Assembly (NCBI GenBank): GCA_003586115.2 | Contig: QVOM02000112.1 | Coordinates: 50,962,212-51,026,211 of the forward strand | From: Salvator merianae | Taxonomy: Eukaryota; Chordata; Lepidosauria; Squamata; Teiidae | DNA: 64,000 nt | Direction: 5' to 3' | Shown: piece by piece, positions 59,456 to 64,000 of the stretch | How positions within the stretch are numbered: the stretch's first letter is position 1 | Layout: each line of letters starts with the position of its first letter | Position numbers and translations under genes: made by a program | The notes under the pieces: generated by a model | Told to the model about the DNA's origin: nothing | The model's database searches: none | What the model saw: only the letters and a program-made list of their open reading frames with translations

Positions 59456-60622
59456 TAGGGATGTGCACGAAATTTCGAAGCAACGAAATTTCGTACGAAT
59501 TTCGTTGCTTCGCAACATTCGCATCGAATGCGAAGTGCCCTCCCTATCGCGAAAGCGAATAGCGAAAGTCACGGCGATTTTCGTCAATTTTCGTGACCTT
59601 CGCTACTCACCGCGAACGGCTATTTTTCATCTCTTTTCGCTGCGAAAACTGCGATGCAACGAAGCTCGGTAGCTTCGTAGCCTCAAGTCTCTGCCTCTAG
59701 AGGTGGAAATTGTAATGCATCACATTAGGAAAGACGGTATTTTTTTAACTCTTCGCCTGCCTCGCAGCGATCGCACCGCATGAGGATGAGAAACTCAGAT
59801 GGCTAGGAGTTAATACAACGTCTTTGATGGTGGTATATAGTTCTGCTTTTTGAAACGGAGGGCAAGACAAGGCGTCATTTTGCTGCTGCTCGGAAGTAGG
59901 GAGGGAGGGCAAGACGAGGCGTCATTTCGCTGCTGCTCGGAAGTAGGGAGGGAGGGCAAGACGAGGCGTCATTTCGCTGCTGCTCGGAAGTAGGGAGTTA
60001 TTTCATCCTGCGGCTGCCGCCAGTCTGCTAAATTACACGCTGAGCTGAAGGCAATTGCTTCGTGCGTCGCTGACTAAGCCTGCCTGCCTCGTAGGCGAGG
60101 TAATAATTTCTGTGCCCCAAACGATTGGCACGGACGGCAGACAGCGACGAGTCGCGCCGATAAGTTAAAGGGACAGAAGTTAGCGCGTGTGCGCGCACAG
60201 ACACGAGCGTCGAAAAGGCATCGAAAATGACGAAAAATCAAAGCGAAAAAAATTCCTTCGCTTGTTTTCGATCTGCAGTGAGGAACCCCAAACGTACCTT
60301 CGTTGCTTTGAATCCTGCTACAAACCGGCCGCCGGTAAAAAGTAAGCTCCGTGCAATTTTTACTTTTAACGAAGCAACTCCTTAAATTAGCAACGTGGAC
60401 GGTCAAATATAGAAGGGAGAGGGCAGGGGGATATGCGGCGTTTGTTTTTCGCTACTTATTTCATTGATTTTGCACTTCCGGTTTTCGAAATTTTTGGAAA
60501 ATTTTCGCTGCGAAAACGAAAATCGCCATTTTCGCGACTTCCATTTTCGTGCGAAAACGAAGCAACGAAGCTTCGATGCATTGCGAAACGAACAGAGAAA
60601 ATTCATTTCGTGCACATCCCTA
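59456..60622. mobile_element. Non-autonomous hAT transposon
   Basis: TIRs TAGGGATGTGCACGAAAT and ATTTCGTGCACATCCCTA (the right one with a small insertion) are flanked by an exact 8-bp duplication GTCTGACA (59448-59455, 60623-60630). Both subterminal regions are packed with CGAA/TTCG and AACGAAGC words. A 3x47-bp tandem array lies at 59857-59997. CpG content is high. No transposase is seen in 1167 bp. Confidence 0.92.
59857..59997. repeat. Three tandem 47-bp units inside the hAT element
   Basis: Units start at 59857, 59904 and 59951, each with ggagggcaagac, ggcgtcattt and gctgctgctcggaagtag. The second and third are identical or nearly so. Confidence 0.95.
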
Positions 60623-62261
60623 GTCTGACATCGTAAATTTAATCCATATCAGAAGAGTATAAGGACTGAATTCATCTTCTGATCGTTCCCACAGTTATAG
60701 TTTAACACGGATTCAATTCGTACTTGCTCGTTCTCACACTGATATTTCCCGTGTTTGGCAGAGAAACAGTACCTTTTCTGCCTCCACCCCTTGTCAAATT
60801 CTCCTCCCTGTGCACTAAGTGATTGACTGCAGTCCCAACATTCAAATCTTAATGTCACAGGGGCGGGAAAGTCAAGCTCCACTCTCTGTATGTCCCCGCT
60901 GCTGCCTCAGAACATGGATTCACTTGGCAGCATTACTAGTCATTCGCAATTTGCTCCTTCTCCCCACTACAGCCTCTATCTACACAAGCAGAACTTTAAA
61001 ACTATGTGTACCGCACAATTAAGCTTTTTAAAGAGCTGATGGCAATTTCTGCTCCTTTGCAAGTGCACTTTTGCGCAAATGTGCAATTTAAAAGTAGCGC
61101 AAAAGCAGGGAGAGGTCCCTGATGAAGGGAAAATGTGGGGAGGGAATGTGGGGGGGGGCTCTATTATCATGATAGTGCAGTTCATTACCAGCAAATGGAC
61201 TCTGCCTCATCTCCCCCTGAGATATCCGCAGAGGCATGTGTCCCTGCTGTGTAGCTGTGTGCTGCCAATGGCAAAACCCATTTTGAGTGGGTTCTTTGTC
61301 AGGGCAAGAGGACTGCAACCCCAAACAGGCGCAGTCTATTTTTTGGTTTAAAGAGCAGACAGAAGTGGAGGAAGCCTTTAATTTCTTCCTGGCAGTGTCA
61401 AATGGGGGATAAAGAAAGAGAAAGGACCATAGCTTAGCAAAGTAAAAAGGAGAACGGTTTCTTTCCCCCTGGCAGTGACGGAAGGGGGGATAATGGAGGC
61501 AGAGGAAACTACTGCGCTTCCTGCCCACTCACAAAGTCTGCCATTGGATGGCACAAAATGGGGATCTCTCCCTCTGCACGCCCCCCAAAAAGTACAGTCT
61601 CTCCCAAATAGTCTCCTTCCCCGTTCCCACATCGCAAAGTAAAGCTGGCTAGTGATCTGGAACGGCTTGAGAACTCATTAAATCCGAATACAAAGTAGTC
61701 CGGATTTTGCCAATTTAGTCCAGAAAAACTATGGAACGGCAAGATCACGTCGGGCCAGAGGGAACTGAAGATGGCCTGTAAACTGATTAAATGCTGTGTC
61801 AGAACACGGCCATAGCGATTTCAAATCAGCTCCATTTTTTTGAAGCACCCTGTATAGAAGATGTGCCTTCAGGGAGTAATCATATACACAGCTATTAGGT
61901 GAGTTATACTTCCTGTACTTGGGCTTATTAATAAAGTCTAATGCAGAAATTCAAAACATCTTACATACATTGGGCCCTGTGTGAGGGAGCAGTCCATGGA
62001 CAGTGCCTCCAGTGTGATGCTGGAAAGGTGAGGCTTCAACTGGATCTATGTGTAGGGAAATGAAACTGGGGTTTCCATTCAAAGCCCCCATGCCCCTACT
62101 GCAAGAGTCCCTACTGGTGAGATGACTAAAAGATGCAAGAGGGAGAAACATGCAAAAGTGAAACAAAATTCCCATCTTGGAAAGTGCTAATGCACTTCTT
62201 TCTCTACATTAAATGAGGGAAGACCTTTCTGTATAAACAGTACTAGACTAAAGATAAAGAT

Positions 62262-62443
62262 ATTATGACATTGAGCTCAACTCTTGGTGACTGCATTGAC
62301 TCATCCATGCAGGCTTGTTTGTTTGTTCTGGCAATGCATAAGTGGTTTCTAGTGCCACCTTCTGGAGAGACCCTGAGGATTGAATCTGGGACCTTCCACA
62401 TGGAAAGCAGATGCTGAACCACTGAGATATAGTCCCTCCTGTG
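62262..62443 (-). repeat. tRNA-derived SINE, minus orientation
   Basis: The reverse complement starts with ctcagtggttcagcatctgc and carries gattcaatcctcagg (box B), the same head as the 25.2-kb copy. It extends to a CACCAAGAGTTG-type end near 62265. Confidence 0.75.
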
Positions 62444-64000
62444 AATCATATTACTGAAAAGGATACCGGGCTTATTTGTGGGCTTGGTCAACTATTTCAC
62501 ATCATCACAACTTTTTAAAATGTACATTAAAATTTTATTTAAATTTTTTCCAACAATTTATAATAATAAATAGAAATTAACAAATTGAAAACACCCTCCA
62601 CCTGCCTCCCCCCTTTTACTAAATGGGCGGATCAGACCTCGTGGCTCTATGACTGTCCTTTACATTCCATTTCTGCCCACATGGGAGATTGCGTTGATTA
62701 TTCCTTGAATTGCTGGGTTTCCCATTTTTTTGATGAAGGTAGGTTACAACTCTTGACCACACACATAGAGCCGACTGTGATGTCATGTTTCCCATATATC
62801 TCATTCTAATTTTCCCTTATAAAATCAAACATCATTTGTTCATTTACATAAGCATGCCACTCATTAACTATCTGTTTCTATCATTACAATTTATTTTAGG
62901 GGAACGGCTTTAGCCACCACATGGTATCAGAAACCAGATCTGCTTGTCTCATCTAGTCACACAGTTTTGTGCGTCACTTTGGTCAACTCTGCACAATCTT
63001 CACACAGTGTCCCTGTCCTGCTTCCCAGGGTTGCACAAGCATCTCATCTCCTACAAGCCTGTCCAATGTGGGATGACAAAGTGTGTGTGATAAAAGCCCA
63101 TATATTGTTTCTGAATCAGTAATCTACTTTGATGGAATCTCACCTTCTTGCTTTTTTCCAATGCCTTGATCCCATCTGCCTTACTCCTCCATAGGGCTTC
63201 ACCATTCCTCCGGAACATTTTTCCCCTGTTTCATCCTGCAAAATCTCAGGTCATTATTCCTGACACAACATTCAGTCCTACATTCTGACTTTGTTTCATC
63301 TCCCTGTGGTTAGCTGTTTGGACTCCACAAATCTGTTCTATCGTTCTCTGGAACTGTCTACAAACACAGCAACCATTAAGAGGAAACATGAATATAAAGT
63401 CCTAATTGCTCAGCTCCACTTTAATTCCCTATGTTTAGCTGGTCCTGTGGCCCTTTCTGTTGCTGCTTCAGATTCTGTACTTTCTGAGATCTAGATCTCT
63501 AGAGGATTTGAATGGAAGTTCTATTACCAGAGACACCTGGTACACTGGAGCCAGTCTCAAGGCATATGAAAGCATATGAGGCCATCACTTTGCTAAAGCT
63601 TTTTATTTGAGGACAGGCCTGGGCCCTTTATTTATAGATAGGCACATTAATCCAGATCTGCAAAGCCACATCTCCCGCTGATCTGCTCTGTCTGTATTAG
63701 ACAGAGCATGATATGAATTAAAGAGGCCTTACGTCCAAATTCACTGGGAGACCAATTTAATCCGGTTTACATGTGGACAAGCAGCCCTGATCCGAAACAT
63801 GGGAGGTAGGCAGAAGGCATGTTTGCTGCGTTCAGGACTACCGGGGAGAACATTTCAGTGACACACCATAATGCAGCACTGAAATGCACCCCCAGAGGCC
63901 CTGCGGTTAGGAGCTTTAGTCCCTAGCTCTTGGAGGCATGGAGGCTCACACAAGCTTCCAAGGCTGCAGTGTGGGCTGCTTTGCATCAGCATCATTGGTG
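62444..64000. other. Intergenic, possible LINE 3' remnant
   Basis: 62520-62600 is an AT-rich A/T-run region like the end of a LINE in minus orientation, unassigned. The remainder to the window end shows nothing recognisable; 61855-62261 is likewise blank. Confidence 0.45.

Larger units (their letters stand above)
59441..61811 (+). mobile_element. H-family element (copy H7) split by a hAT insertion
   Basis: Left end GGCCGCAGTCTGACA; right end GTCAGAACACGGCC. The flanking triplets are TTA and ATA. Without the hAT element and its duplicated 8 bp it is about 1196 bp. ATTGA replaces ATTGG and the CRE reads AATGTCAC, so the promoter-like module is decayed here. Confidence 0.85.
57901..61852. mobile_element. 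Mariner-type element split by nested insertions
   Basis: CAGGGTGTTTCAAAAA at 57901 and its near inverted copy ending CACCCTG at 61852 are each flanked by TA. The repeats match over about 38 bp with few changes. Removing P (58088-58290), H6 and H7 leaves a core of roughly 360 bp without a transposase. Tc1/mariner assignment rests on the TA duplication and TIR form. Confidence 0.7.

Noticed and set aside
46623..64000. Exons of a neighbouring gene upstream of CRYAA
   Set aside because: Neighbours known from other vertebrates were considered, but no conserved peptide with splice sites was recognised in this flank or beyond the 3' end.

Overview
This is nuclear DNA from a vertebrate, most likely a squamate reptile. 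It carries one complete protein-coding gene, alpha-A crystallin (CRYAA), on the minus strand. CRYAA sits in a repeat-dense background of CR1 and L2 LINE fragments, tRNA-derived SINEs whose tails resemble Sauria/Bov-B SINE tails, and many non-autonomous DNA transposons. The exon-intron structure, long non-coding stretches and LINE types rule out a prokaryote. The crystallin reads like a sauropsid protein. The species cannot be fixed from the sequence alone.

CRYAA: three coding exons at 46427-46239 (codons 1-63), 45111-44989 (64-104) and 40819-40610 (105-173 plus stop). All join in frame at GT/AG boundaries to give the canonical 173 residues. The promoter has a TATA box at 46515-46522 and a Maf-type half-site at 46594-46601, the position of the lens MARE in other vertebrates, with a second half-site in the opposite orientation just upstream. 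One canonical poly(A) signal lies at 39751-39756. No other host gene was recognised; the flanks look intergenic.

Transposons: I define several families from terminal inverted repeats (TIRs) and target-site duplications (TSDs) read directly. Family H (about 1.0-1.2 kb, TIR GGCYGCG.TC.GACA, 3-bp TSD) has seven copies. Families R (GGCTGCCTCCAGAC), T (GGCYGCATTCACACA) and probably Q (GGCTGTGATCAGACA) share the GGCYG start, and R and T also give 3-bp TSDs, a PIF/Harbinger-like signature. Family G (GGCCTGTTYGCACTT) gives 5-bp TSDs and often a perfect subterminal palindrome. Family P is a 210-bp foldback element. There are also two hAT-type elements with 8-bp duplications, a mariner-type TIR pair and a solo LTR.

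Layout: 0-10 kb, L2/CR1 remnants and G elements; 11.8-15.6 kb, one R element invaded by H, CR1, G and a SINE; 16-18 kb, G elements; 18.47-18.68 kb, an assembly gap in a TTTC repeat; 19-35 kb, four H copies, one holding a solo LTR; 35-40 kb, CR1 tails and a small hAT; 39.7-46.6 kb, CRYAA; 47-57 kb, CR1, L2, R, T, P and Q copies; 57.9-61.9 kb, a second nested stack (mariner > two H copies > hAT). The most interesting non-genic signals are the nested insertions, the CCAAT/CRE/GC-box module carried by H, and the palindromes of family G that keep symmetry while their sequence changes.
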